DNA of 64,000 bases from Rhodanobacter sp. DHB23 (GTDB lineage: Bacteria > Pseudomonadota > Gammaproteobacteria > Xanthomonadales > Rhodanobacteraceae): positions 54,773 through 118,772 of the forward strand of contig NZ_JACYXK010000022.1 in assembly GCF_014842975.1 (NCBI RefSeq), in the 5' to 3' direction. The first letter of the stretch is position 1. Each line of letters opens with the position of its first letter. The notes under the pieces are model-generated. The model was given only the letters and a program-made list of their open reading frames with translations. It was not told where the DNA came from and made no database searches. Shown here one piece after another: positions 18,261 through 26,290 of the stretch. The translations under genes and the position numbers were made by a program.

Positions 18261-18283
18261 AACAGGCCCCGGGAGGGCCTGTT
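18261..18283 (+). other. Stem-loop in the leader of the zinc-finger gene
   Basis: AACAGGCCC and GGGCCTGTT form a perfect 9-bp stem around CGGGA, 39 bp upstream of the next start. The loop contains GGA, but its closing pair differs from the repeat family described elsewhere. Its function is unknown; it could be a terminator remnant or an RNA-binding site. Confidence 0.5.
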
Positions 18284-18321
18284 ACCATGCACGGCCTCGC
18301 GTCCTGTTCGGAGCCCTCCCC

Positions 18322-18528
18322 ATGCCTGCCTCTTCCGCGGCCGTCACGCCGATCCCCTCGAATGCCGAAAATCGTTACGAAGTGACGCGTTCCGACCTGC
18401 CGTTGTCCTGCCCGATGCCGGGCATGGCGCTGTGGAACTCGCATCCCAAGGTGTACCTGCCCATCGTCGACGACGGTGGCGAGTCGGTTTGTCCTTACTG
18501 CGGGGCGCATTACGTCCTGCGCGACTGA
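18322..18528 (+). CDS. CHCC-type zinc-finger protein
   Basis: A 68-residue protein with the ligand pattern of the zf-CHCC family: LSCPMPGMALWNSHPKVYLP, then VCPYCGAHYVL. One Cys, one His and a CxxC pair would bind one zinc. The same fold occurs in the NDUFS6 subunit of complex I; free-standing bacterial members have no assigned job. The start at 18322 gives the usual family length. It is followed after 52 bp by an LPS-type glycosyltransferase gene on the same strand. Confidence 0.88.
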   Translation: MPASSAAVTPIPSNAENRYEVTRSDLPLSCPMPGMALWNSHPKVYLPIVDDGGESVCPYCGAHYVLRD

Positions 18529-18580
18529 GCCGGGGCGTCGTTCAGCCTGGTGGCGGCATTTTTCTTGCATGAATTGACGG

Positions 18581-19750
18581 ATGAAACTCATGCACCAGGA
18601 TGCAGGCCCGCAGGCAGGAACCATGTCCGGCAGCGTCGGCACCACACCGCGACTGACCGTCGTCCAGCTTATCCCCGCGTTGCAGTCCGGCGGCGCGGAG
18701 CGTTCCGCGCTGGAAGTCGCCCGGGCACTGGTGCAGGCGGGGCATCGCTCGGTGGTGATTTCGGCCGGTGGCCGGCTGGTGGAACAGCTGGTGGCCGAGG
18801 GCAGCGAGCACATCACGCTGGACATCGGCCGCAAGTCGCTGGCTTCGCTGTGGCGGATCGGTGCGCTGCACCGGCATCTGCGCGACATCCGGCCCGACAT
18901 CGTCCATGCGCGCTCGCGCCTGCCGGCATGGCTGGGCTGGTGGGCGTTGAAGGGGCTCGGGCCGCGGCCGCATTTCGTCACCACCGTGCACGGACTCAAC
19001 TCGCCTGGCCGCTACAGCGCGATCCTGCTGCGCGGCGAGCGCGTGATCGTGGTTTCGCAAACCCTGCGCGACTACGTGCTGGGCCACTACCGCTGGCTGG
19101 AGCCGGGCCGCGTGCGGGTGATCCCGCGCGGCATCGATCCCGATGCCTTCCCCTATGGCCATCGCCCGGACGAGGCGTGGACGCGTGCGTTTTTCGCCGA
19201 ATACCCCGCGCTGGCCGGTGCGCCGCTGCTCACGCTCCCGGGCCGCGGTACGCGGCTCAAGGGGCACCATGACGCCATCGAGCTGCTGGCCGACCTCAAG
19301 CGCCGCGGCATCGACGCGCGCCTGCTGCTGCTGGGCGTGATCGAGCCGGGCCGCGAGGCCTACGTGGAGGAATTGCGCGCGCTGATCCGCATGCGTGGCG
19401 TGGAATCGCAGGTGGTGCTCACCCCGCCGCGCGGCGACGTGCGCGACATCTATGCGATCTCCAGCCTGATCCTGCAGCTGTCGAACAAGCCCGAGTCGTT
19501 CGGCCGCACCGTGATCGAGGCCCTGTCGCTGTGCCGCCCGGTGCTGGGCTATGCGCACGGTGGCGTGGGCGAACTGCTGGCCGAGCTGTATCCGGCTGGC
19601 CGCGTGCCGCCGGGCGACCGCGAGCGGCTGGTGGAGCGCGCCGCCGAACTGCTGCGCGTGGCGCCGCCGATCCCGATGCTGCAGTCCTACCGCCTGGCCG
19701 ACATGCAGCAGGCCACGTTGGCGCTGTACGGCGAAGTGGTCGCCGGCTAG
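18581..19750 (+). CDS. GT4-family glycosyltransferase
   Basis: A 389-residue cytoplasmic GT-B glycosyltransferase, probably building lipopolysaccharide core or another surface glycan. LTVVQLIPALQSGGAERSALE is the acceptor-domain start typical of GT4; VRVIPRGIDPDAFP and SNKPESFGRTVIEALSLCRPV (Ex7E-type nucleotide-sugar site) mark the C-terminal domain. The start at 18581 is the first ATG; one at 18623 (MSGSVG) has a better AGGA ribosome site and may be the real one. It heads a plus-strand envelope group with an O-antigen ligase-like gene. Sugar and acceptor are unknown. Confidence 0.85.
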   Translation: MKLMHQDAGPQAGTMSGSVGTTPRLTVVQLIPALQSGGAERSALEVARALVQAGHRSVVISAGGRLVEQLVAEGSEHITLDIGRKSLASLWRIGALHRHLRDIRPDIVHARSRLPAWLGWWALKGLGPRPHFVTTVHGLNSPGRYSAILLRGERVIVVSQTLRDYVLGHYRWLEPGRVRVIPRGIDPDAFPYGHRPDEAWTRAFFAEYPALAGAPLLTLPGRGTRLKGHHDAIELLADLKRRGIDARLLLLGVIEPGREAYVEELRALIRMRGVESQVVLTPPRGDVRDIYAISSLILQLSNKPESFGRTVIEALSLCRPVLGYAHGGVGELLAELYPAGRVPPGDRERLVERAAELLRVAPPIPMLQSYRLADMQQATLALYGEVVAG

Positions 19751-19918
19751 GTCCGTGCCCGTATCCCCTGCCGCCGCGGGTGGCGGTCGCGGCAGGATCC
19801 GCTGGCCGTTTCCGGCCTCCTTGCGTCGCCCTCCGGTCATGGGCCGGTATCCCCCGCGCCAGCTTGCGGGGACAGCGGCGGCTGGCGGCACGGGCACGCG
19901 GAGATAGGGAGCGGGCTC

Positions 19919-19926
19919 TATACAAT
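19919..19926 (+). promoter_or_regulatory. Candidate −10 element for the O-antigen ligase gene
   Basis: TATACAAT lies about 30 bp before the chosen ATG. No good −35 hexamer is visible at the usual distance. The preceding 19751–19918 shows no gene. The element argues for the start at 19955 rather than the ATG that overlaps it at 19925. Confidence 0.45.
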
Positions 19927-19954
19927 GCGGGCTCGTCGCCACCACGGCTCCCGC

Positions 19955-21310
19955 ATGACGTTCCCGATGGAATCCCTGAAGTCCGCCCTGCGCTCGCCGC
20001 TGCTGCCGTACTGGCTGGTGGTCGCGTTGCTGCCGTTCGGACGCAGCAGCGAATTCGGCACGTTCCTGTGCGCGGCCGGCGCGCTCGTGCTGCTCGTGCG
20101 CACGCCGCATGCCCTGCGTGGAGCGCCGGGAGCGCAGCTGCTGTCCTGCCTGCTCGGCGCCTACATCGGCGCGGCGCTGGTGTCGTGCTTCGGTTCGCTG
20201 GCGCCCGGCAAGAGCTGGAGCACCGTGGCCGCGCTGCTGCGCTACCTGCCGCTGGGCTGGTATGCCTGCTTCGTGATCCGTGGCGAGCGTCGCCTGCGCG
20301 CCTTGTACGTGGCGATTGCCTGCGTGCTGGCGTGGTGGGTGCTCGATGCGTGGATGCAGGCGTTCACCGGCTGGAGCCTCGCCGGGCACGCCGAGGCCGA
20401 GCGCATCTCGGGCATCTTCGGCGCGCGCAACCTCAAGTTCGGGCCCACGCTGGCGGTGCTGTCGCCGTTCGCGCTGTGGGCGGCGCGGCGACACTGGGGA
20501 TTCGCCGGGCTGGTCATCGCCTTCCTGCTGGTGCTCGGGCCGGTGTTGCTGGCCGGTTCGCGCGCGGCCTGGCTGTGCTACGGGCTGGTCGCGCTGGGTT
20601 TTGCGTGGCGCGAGGCGCGCTCGTGGCGCCGCTTCGCGTTGTATTGCGGGTTGGGCGTGCTGGCGCTGGCGCTGGCCGGCGGCGTGGCTTGGCGCACGTC
20701 CACGCGTTTCGATGCGCGCATGCAGCGGACGCTGGATGCATTGCATGGCACGCCGCAGGGCATGGACGAGGCGCTCACCGGGCGCCTGGAGATCTGGCAC
20801 GACAGCGTGAAGATGATCGCGGCGCACCCGGTTGGCGGCGTGGGCGTGCGCGCCTTCCGCTACGCCTACCCGCAGTTCGCCCCGGCGAACGACCACTTCA
20901 TGGTGGCGGAGTCCTGCGGCGTGGGCGAGGGTGCCTGCCATGCGCACCAGGTCGTGCTGGAGGTCCTCACCGAGACCGGCGGCATCGGCCTGGTGCTGTG
21001 GCTGGCCGGCGTGGTGCTGGCGTGGCGTGCGTGGCGGCGCGCGGGAGCGGCGGCACGTGAACGCGCATTTCCCGCCACGCTGGCGCTGGGCGTGATGCTG
21101 TTTCCGCTGAATACCCATCTGGCCTTCTATTCGGCGTGGTGGGGGCTGCTGTTCGCCTGGCTGCTCGGATTATGGTGTTCGGCGGTATTTGCTGCCGGCA
21201 TCCCTGCCGGCAGAGCAGAGCCCGGCATCCATGCCGACGTAACCAAGGCCGGCGTCCCTGCCGGACTCTTCACAAAAGCACTTTCTTCGGAGAGTCGCGA
21301 TGCAGCGTGA
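19955..21310 (+). CDS. O-antigen ligase-like membrane protein
   Basis: A 451-residue protein with about ten membrane segments and a large periplasmic loop containing RLEIWHDSVKMIAAHPVGGVGVRAF and ACHAHQVVLEVLTETGGIG, the Wzy_C/WaaL signature. WaaL joins O-antigen to lipid A–core; related Wzy enzymes polymerise it, and the two cannot be told apart by sequence alone. The start at 19955 was chosen over 19925 (inside a −10 box); 19967 is also possible. The last 40 or so residues (AAGIPAGRAEPGIHADV and on) are encoded by a palindromic repeat, and the stop overlaps the next gene by 11 bp. Confidence 0.83.
   Translation: MTFPMESLKSALRSPLLPYWLVVALLPFGRSSEFGTFLCAAGALVLLVRTPHALRGAPGAQLLSCLLGAYIGAALVSCFGSLAPGKSWSTVAALLRYLPLGWYACFVIRGERRLRALYVAIACVLAWWVLDAWMQAFTGWSLAGHAEAERISGIFGARNLKFGPTLAVLSPFALWAARRHWGFAGLVIAFLLVLGPVLLAGSRAAWLCYGLVALGFAWREARSWRRFALYCGLGVLALALAGGVAWRTSTRFDARMQRTLDALHGTPQGMDEALTGRLEIWHDSVKMIAAHPVGGVGVRAFRYAYPQFAPANDHFMVAESCGVGEGACHAHQVVLEVLTETGGIGLVLWLAGVVLAWRAWRRAGAAARERAFPATLALGVMLFPLNTHLAFYSAWWGLLFAWLLGLWCSAVFAAGIPAGRAEPGIHADVTKAGVPAGLFTKALSSESRDAA
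21190..21266 (-). repeat. GGA-loop palindromes inside the ligase 3' end
   Basis: Three palindromes: GCCGGCATCCCTGCCGGC (21194–21211), CGGCATCCATGCCG (21223–21236) and CCGGCGTCCCTGCCGG (21249–21264, weaker). Arms differ from the arrays at 222 and 10230, but the TCCN loop is the same. GGA is on the minus strand, antisense to the host gene. The element lies in frame and supplies the C-terminal tail of the ligase-like protein. Confidence 0.75.
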
Positions 21311-22055
21311 ACCGCTGTCGGTGGTGGTGATCACCCTGGACAACGCGGCCACGCTGGACGCCTGCCTGGCTGGCGTGGACTGGGCCGACGAGATCGTGGT
21401 GCTGGATTCCGGTTCCACCGACGACACGCTGGCGATCGCGCGGCGCCACGGCGCGCGCGTGGCCACGCACCCGTTCGACGAGTTCGGCCCGCAGAAGCAG
21501 CGCGCGATCGACATGGCCAGCCACGACTGGATCCTCAACCTCGACGCTGACGAAGTGCTTTCGCCGGCCAGCCGCGCGGTGATCGAGCGGGCGTTGACGC
21601 AACCGGAATACGCGGGCTTCCGCCTGCCGCGGCGCGAGCGCATGTTCTGGACCGTGCAGCATCCGTGGAGCTGGCGCAATGCGCACCTGCGCCTGTACGA
21701 CCGCCGGCATGGCCGCATGAACGACGTGGAAGTGCACTCGGCGATGGAGGTGGACGGCCCGGTGAAGACGCTGTGGCGCGCCGATTTCATCAACGACAGC
21801 GATCCCGACATCGCCAGCCGCATCGACCGGATCAACCGCTACAGCAGCGCGCTGGTGGCCAACAAGCTGCGCCGCCGCCAGCGCTTCACCGGCCTGCGCA
21901 TGGTGGCTTATCCGCCGCTGTTCTTCCTGCGCCAGTACCTGCTCAAGCGCTACTTCCTCAACGGCTGGGCGGGTTTCATCGCCAGCGTGGTGGGCGCGAA
22001 CTACGTGTTCCTGAAATACGCCAAGCTGTACGAGGCACGGCGCCGGCTGCGCTGA
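21300..22055 (+). CDS. WaaE/KdtX-type GT2 glycosyltransferase
   Basis: A 251-residue GT-A glycosyltransferase. SVVVITLDNAATLDACL, VVLDSGSTDDTLAIA and the metal-binding LNLDADEV define it; RMNDVEVHSAMEVDG and the C-terminal FFLRQYLLKRYFLNGWAG are typical of the WaaE/KdtX group, which adds a sugar to the inner LPS core (a beta-glucose in Klebsiella WaaE). It starts inside the preceding ligase frame with GGAGAG upstream, so the two are probably cotranscribed. The exact linkage is not predictable. Confidence 0.85.
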   Translation: MQREPLSVVVITLDNAATLDACLAGVDWADEIVVLDSGSTDDTLAIARRHGARVATHPFDEFGPQKQRAIDMASHDWILNLDADEVLSPASRAVIERALTQPEYAGFRLPRRERMFWTVQHPWSWRNAHLRLYDRRHGRMNDVEVHSAMEVDGPVKTLWRADFINDSDPDIASRIDRINRYSSALVANKLRRRQRFTGLRMVAYPPLFFLRQYLLKRYFLNGWAGFIASVVGANYVFLKYAKLYEARRRLR

Positions 22056-22077
22056 GGCGGCCGGCGCGCCTGGCGGC

Positions 22078-23160
22078 TCAGCGCCGGGCCTCGCCGAGCA
22101 GGCGCACGAATTCCGCGGCGACCATCGTTGCGCCGAAGCGCTGTTCCACGAAGCCGCGGGCGGCGGCGGCCATCGGCAGGCGGATCGCGTCATCGCACAG
22201 GGCGAGGATCGCGTCGCGCCAGGCTGGCACGTCGCCGGCCGGCAGCGCGAGGCCGGTGACGCCGGGGTGCAGGGTTTCGGGAATGCCGCCGATGTCGCTG
22301 GTCAGCACCGGCACGCTGCAAGCCTGCGCTTCCACCGAGCTGCGGCCGAAGACTTCCGGTATGGTCGAGGGGAAGGCCAGCATCGACAGCACGCTGTAGT
22401 ACGGGTGCACGTCGGCGATCCAGCCGAGCTGGCGATGGCGCGCGGCGAACGGCGAGGCCGCAATGCGTTCGCGCAGGATCTGCGCCTCGGCGCCGTCGCC
22501 CAGCCACAGGCAGTGCAGCCTCGGTTCCTGCGCCATCGCCGCGTTGGCGGCCTCGAGCAGGGTGAAGATGCCCTTGCCCCCGTGCATGCGGCCGAAACAG
22601 CCCAGCACGATCGCGCTTTCGTCCATCCCCAGCTGCTGCAGCAGCGCGGGGCGTTGCGCCGGATCCGGCCGGCACAGCGCCAGGTCCACCGGGTTGAACA
22701 GGACCTGCACGCGGTCGGCAGGCATGCCGTGTTCGACATAGTCGCGGTAGGCGGATTCCGAGACCGCGAAAAAACGCTGGGCGCAACGCGCCACCAGCCG
22801 CCCGGAGACCGGGTTCATCGGCTTGAAGCGATGGCGGAACAACGCCACCGGGATGCCGAGCAGGCGGCCGACCAGGATCAGCGGCCAGTATTCCTTGCCG
22901 AAATCGGCGATCAGCCAGTCCGGCCGCAACCGGCGTGCGGCGGCGATCGTCGCGCGGTAACCGCGCAGGTCGAGCACGTTGCGGAAGCGGCCTGGGTGCA
23001 GGCGCACCGCTGATCCGGCCAGCGCCCGCGCGATCGGGGTATCCGGACGCACCACGGCCTCGACCGTGTGGCCGGCCGCGGCCAGCGCCTGGGTCAGGGT
23101 GATGAAATGGACTTCGGCGCCGCCATACTCATGGCTGGTGGCTGCAAACAGGAACTTCAT
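22078..23160 (-). CDS. GT4-family glycosyltransferase
   Basis: A 360-residue GT-B glycosyltransferase. MKFLFAATSHEYGGAEVHF is the N-terminal glycine-rich loop; VLFNPVDLALCRPD, GCFGRMHGGKGIFTLLEA and STIPEVFGRSSVEAQACSVPVL are C-terminal nucleotide-sugar motifs. It likely takes part in LPS or surface polysaccharide assembly. Its ATG overlaps the stop of the upstream deacetylase gene by 4 bp (ATGA), so the pair is an operon. It converges with the WaaE-like gene. The donor sugar is unknown. Confidence 0.86.
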   Translation of the reverse strand: MKFLFAATSHEYGGAEVHFITLTQALAAAGHTVEAVVRPDTPIARALAGSAVRLHPGRFRNVLDLRGYRATIAAARRLRPDWLIADFGKEYWPLILVGRLLGIPVALFRHRFKPMNPVSGRLVARCAQRFFAVSESAYRDYVEHGMPADRVQVLFNPVDLALCRPDPAQRPALLQQLGMDESAIVLGCFGRMHGGKGIFTLLEAANAAMAQEPRLHCLWLGDGAEAQILRERIAASPFAARHRQLGWIADVHPYYSVLSMLAFPSTIPEVFGRSSVEAQACSVPVLTSDIGGIPETLHPGVTGLALPAGDVPAWRDAILALCDDAIRLPMAAAARGFVEQRFGATMVAAEFVRLLGEARR

Positions 23161-23876
23161 CCGTGCCTATCCTCGTAGCCGGTGAGTGCGCGCCAGGCGA
23201 ATTGCGGCAGGATGTGGCTGCGCGCCACAGCCACGCGCGGCAACCGCCACAGGTCGCCGCCCGCTTGCGCGCGGCCGCGCCGGACCGTGGTCGCGGCCAC
23301 GTAGCCGGCTTCGCGGGTGGCCGCGACCACGCGCTCGTCGTGGTCGCCGTAGGGGTAGCAGAACTGCGTCACAGCGGCGCCGATCACATCCTCCAGATCG
23401 GCCTTGGTGCCGGTGACCTCGTCGCGCAGTTGCGGGTCGCCGCACTGGCGGAGGCGCGGATGCGTGCGGGTGTGCGCCCCCACTTCCATGCCGCCGGCGT
23501 GCCAGGCGCGCAGCTGCGTCGCGTCCATGATCGGCTTGCGCACGCCGAGCTTGGCGTCGTCCCAGTCGTTGTAGCGGCCCAGGGCGCCGCTCACCGTGTA
23601 GCAGGTGGCGCTGAAACCGTGCTGTTGCAGCACCGGCAATGCGTTCGCGAGGTTGTCGGCATAGCCGTCGTCCAGCGTGATCACCGCGACGCGGCCGCGC
23701 CGCTCGCCACGCAGGTAGGGCATCGCCGCGGTCATCGACAGGCCGGCGTAACCGAGACGCTTCAGCAGCGCCATCTGCCGAGCGAACGAGCGCGGATGCA
23801 CATAGAGGCTGCGCCAGCGCTTCAGCTCGCGCGGAACCGGCGCGATGTCGTGGTACATCAGGATGGGGACGGGCAT
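23157..23876 (-). CDS. Polysaccharide deacetylase family protein
   Basis: A 239-residue NodB-fold (CE4) enzyme. VPILMYHDIAP opens the domain; AVITLDDGYADN is motif 1 (catalytic base and metal Asp) and VGAHTRTHPRL is motif 2 with two metal-binding His. FCYPYGDHDERV is motif 3. Such enzymes remove N- or O-acetyl groups from glycans. The start at 23876 (MPVPILMY) fits the domain edge; an ATG at 23921 adds 15 residues and neither has a clear ribosome site. No signal peptide is obvious, which suggests action on a cytoplasmic lipid-linked glycan. It is coupled to the next glycosyltransferase. Confidence 0.85.
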   Translation of the reverse strand: MPVPILMYHDIAPVPRELKRWRSLYVHPRSFARQMALLKRLGYAGLSMTAAMPYLRGERRGRVAVITLDDGYADNLANALPVLQQHGFSATCYTVSGALGRYNDWDDAKLGVRKPIMDATQLRAWHAGGMEVGAHTRTHPRLRQCGDPQLRDEVTGTKADLEDVIGAAVTQFCYPYGDHDERVVAATREAGYVAATTVRRGRAQAGGDLWRLPRVAVARSHILPQFAWRALTGYEDRHG

Positions 23877-23970
23877 GGCGCGGATGGTGCGAACGCCGCC
23901 TTTGCGCCAGCTTTCAGCCATGCGCGGCCATCACGCCGGTTTCGACCTCGTTGAACCGGCGTTCAGCGAG

Positions 23971-24897
23971 TCAGTACACGGGCGGCATGCCGGGCGGGCG
24001 GGTCTTGAAGCGCTTGTGCACCCACAGGTATTGCTCGGGCGCCTCGCGCACCATCTGCTCGATGCAGGCGTTGACGCGCGCGGTGTCGTCTTCCGCGCTG
24101 GCGCCGGGGAAGTCGTCCAGCGGCGCGGCCAGGCGCAGCGCGTAGCCCTGGCCGCCGGGCAGGCGGCGATGGAAGAACGGGATCACCACGGCGCCGGACA
24201 GCCGCGCCAGGTGGTGCGTGGCGGTGATGGTGGCCGCAGGCACGCCGAAGAACGGCACGAACACGTTGTCCTTGCTGCGCATGTCCTGGTCGGGCGCGTA
24301 CCACAACGTGCCGCCGTTGCGCAGGTATTTCACCGTGCCGCGGATGTCGTCCTTGTCGAACATCGCATCGGCATAGCCGAGGCGCGCGCGCAGCACCACC
24401 CACTCGAACACCGCCGAATCCATCCTGCGGTACATGCCGGCGATGCGGATGCGTTGCGACACCAGCCGGGCGCACAGTTCGAGATGCGAGAAGTGGCCGC
24501 CCACCAGCAGCACGCCGCGGCCCTGCGCGCGGGCGGCTTCGAGGTGCTCGATGCCCTCGATCGTCAGCGGGACGCGCCCGATGGCGCGATCGGTGCCCAG
24601 CCAGCCCAACGCGAATTCCATCAGCATCAGGCCGAGGTCGCGCAGGTGGGCGTCGACCAGCGCGGCTTGCGCCTTGGCATCGAGTCCGGGGAAGCACAGC
24701 GCGATGTTGGTCGTGGCCACGGGGCGGCGCGCATTGGGCACGATCCCGATCAGCTTGCCCAGTCCGCGCCCGAGCGCCATCCGCGCGCGCCAGGGCAGCA
24801 AGGCCACCAGCTTGATGACGCCGATACCCAGCCACGCCGGCCAGTGGCGGGGCGACAGCAACGAGCGGTGGAAGTCGGGACGCGGGGTGCCTGGCAT
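23971..24897 (-). CDS. lpxL: Lipid A late acyltransferase (LpxL/LpxM family)
   Basis: A 308-residue inner-membrane acyltransferase that adds a secondary acyl chain to Kdo2-lipid A. The catalytic Hx4E motif is seen in GGHFSHLELC; FDKDDIRGTVKYLRNGG and YAPDQDMRSKDNVFVPFFGV are typical blocks. A single N-terminal membrane anchor (residues about 20–38) is present. It is divergent from waaA, which makes the Kdo acceptor, with 64 bp between the starts. Whether it adds the first (LpxL) or second (LpxM) chain is not decidable from sequence. Confidence 0.88.
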   Translation of the reverse strand: MPGTPRPDFHRSLLSPRHWPAWLGIGVIKLVALLPWRARMALGRGLGKLIGIVPNARRPVATTNIALCFPGLDAKAQAALVDAHLRDLGLMLMEFALGWLGTDRAIGRVPLTIEGIEHLEAARAQGRGVLLVGGHFSHLELCARLVSQRIRIAGMYRRMDSAVFEWVVLRARLGYADAMFDKDDIRGTVKYLRNGGTLWYAPDQDMRSKDNVFVPFFGVPAATITATHHLARLSGAVVIPFFHRRLPGGQGYALRLAAPLDDFPGASAEDDTARVNACIEQMVREAPEQYLWVHKRFKTRPPGMPPVY

Positions 24898-24931
24898 CCG
24901 CGAATTGTAATGGACCGCTCCTCGTGCCCCG

Positions 24932-24937
24932 TATACT
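24932..24937 (+). promoter_or_regulatory. Candidate −10 box for waaA
   Basis: TATACT lies 25 bp upstream of the TTG start of waaA in the short lpxL–waaA divergent spacer. A TTGTAA at 24905–24910 is too far (21 bp) to be an ideal −35. Confidence 0.45.
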
Positions 24938-24961
24938 CGGCCACCATCCCCGGAGCCTGCC

Positions 24962-26236
24962 TTGCGCTTTCTCTACACCCTCGCGATGTACCTGGTGACG
25001 CCGCTGATCGTTTTCCGGCTGGCGCTGCGCGGCTTCCGCTCGCGGCCGTACTACTGGCGCTGGGCCGAGCGCTTCGGTTTCTTCAAGGCGCCGCTGAACC
25101 TGCGCGACAGCCTGTGGGTGCATGCGGTGTCGGTAGGCGAGGTGAACGCGGCCGAGCCGCTGGTCAAGGCATTGAAGCGCGACCATCCCGATGCACCGCT
25201 GGTGGTGACCACGGTGACGCCCACCGGCACGGCGCGCGTGCGGCAGCTGTTCGGCGACAGCGTGTTCCACGTCTACCTGCCCTACGACCTGCCGTACGCG
25301 GTGAACCGCTTCCTTGCCGGCGTGCGGCCGCGGCTGGCGCTGATCGTGGAAACCGAGATCTGGCCAAACCTGTACTTCGCCTGCCGGCGCCGCGGCATCC
25401 CGCTGATGATCGTCAACGCGCGGCTGTCCGAGCGCTCGCTGCGCGGCTACCGGCCGCGGCCGCTGCGCGGGATGGTGCGCGCTGCGCTGGGCTGCGTGGA
25501 CCTGGTCGCCGCGCAGTCGCGCAGCGACGCGGCGCGCTACCGCCTGATCGGCGCGCCGGCCGAGCGCGTCATGGTTTGCGGCAACCTGAAATACGACATG
25601 CCGGTGCCGCAGGATGCGGCGGCGGCTGGCGCACGCCTGCGCGAGCACTGGGGCGCCGGCCGGCCGGTCTGGATCGCCGCCAGTACGCACGAGGGCGAGG
25701 AGCAGGCCGTGCTGGAAGCGCACCTCGCTGTACTCAGGCACCTGCCCGATGCGTTGCTGCTGATCGCGCCGCGCCATCCCGAACGCTTCCGCCCGGTGGA
25801 GAACGCCGTGCGCAGCCTGGGGTTCGCTGCCGGCAGCTACGGCGGCGACGGCATGCCTGCGCCGTCGCATCAGGTATTCGTGATCGATGCGATGGGCCAG
25901 CTGATGCCGTTCTATGCCGCGGCCAGCCTGGCCTTCGTGGGCGGCAGCCTGGTGCCGATCGGCGGCCACAACGTGCTGGAGCCGGCATCGCTGGGCACGC
26001 CGGTGCTGGTCGGACCGCAGACCTTCAATTTCGAGGAAATCACCGCAAGCCTGATCGAGGACGGCGGCGCGCTGCGCGTGCCGGATCGCGAATCGTTGGG
26101 CGACGCGGTGCTGCGCCTGTTGCGCGACGACGGGCGCCGCCACGCCATGGGGCAGGCGGCCAGGCAGGTGTTCGAGCGCGAACGTGGCGCCGTGGGTCGG
26201 TTGATGGAGCTGATAGCCGCGAAACTACGGAAATGA
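24962..26236 (+). CDS. waaA: 3-deoxy-D-manno-octulosonic acid transferase
   Basis: A 424-residue membrane-anchored GT30 enzyme that transfers Kdo from CMP-Kdo to lipid IVA. Visible marks: N-terminal anchor (MRFLYTLAMYLVTPLIV), WVHAVSVGEVNAAEPLV, LIVETEIWPNLYFACRRRGI, NLKYDMPVP, WIAASTHEGEE and GGHNVLEPASLGTPVLVGP. The start is TTG at 24962; no in-frame ATG or GTG gives the right length. It is divergent from the lipid A acyltransferase and ends at a terminator shared with tolC. Confidence 0.95.
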   Translation: MRFLYTLAMYLVTPLIVFRLALRGFRSRPYYWRWAERFGFFKAPLNLRDSLWVHAVSVGEVNAAEPLVKALKRDHPDAPLVVTTVTPTGTARVRQLFGDSVFHVYLPYDLPYAVNRFLAGVRPRLALIVETEIWPNLYFACRRRGIPLMIVNARLSERSLRGYRPRPLRGMVRAALGCVDLVAAQSRSDAARYRLIGAPAERVMVCGNLKYDMPVPQDAAAAGARLREHWGAGRPVWIAASTHEGEEQAVLEAHLAVLRHLPDALLLIAPRHPERFRPVENAVRSLGFAAGSYGGDGMPAPSHQVFVIDAMGQLMPFYAAASLAFVGGSLVPIGGHNVLEPASLGTPVLVGPQTFNFEEITASLIEDGGALRVPDRESLGDAVLRLLRDDGRRHAMGQAARQVFERERGAVGRLMELIAAKLRK

Positions 26237-26244
26237 TACCCAAT

Positions 26245-26271
26245 GAAAAGGCCGGCAATGCCGGCCTTTTC
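26245..26271 (+). terminator. Bidirectional terminator between waaA and tolC
   Basis: AAAAGGCCGGC pairs with GCCGGCCTTTT around a tiny loop, giving T-runs on both strands. It sits between the converging waaA and tolC stops. Confidence 0.92.
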
Positions 26272-26290
26272 ATGGATTGCTGCATGCGGA

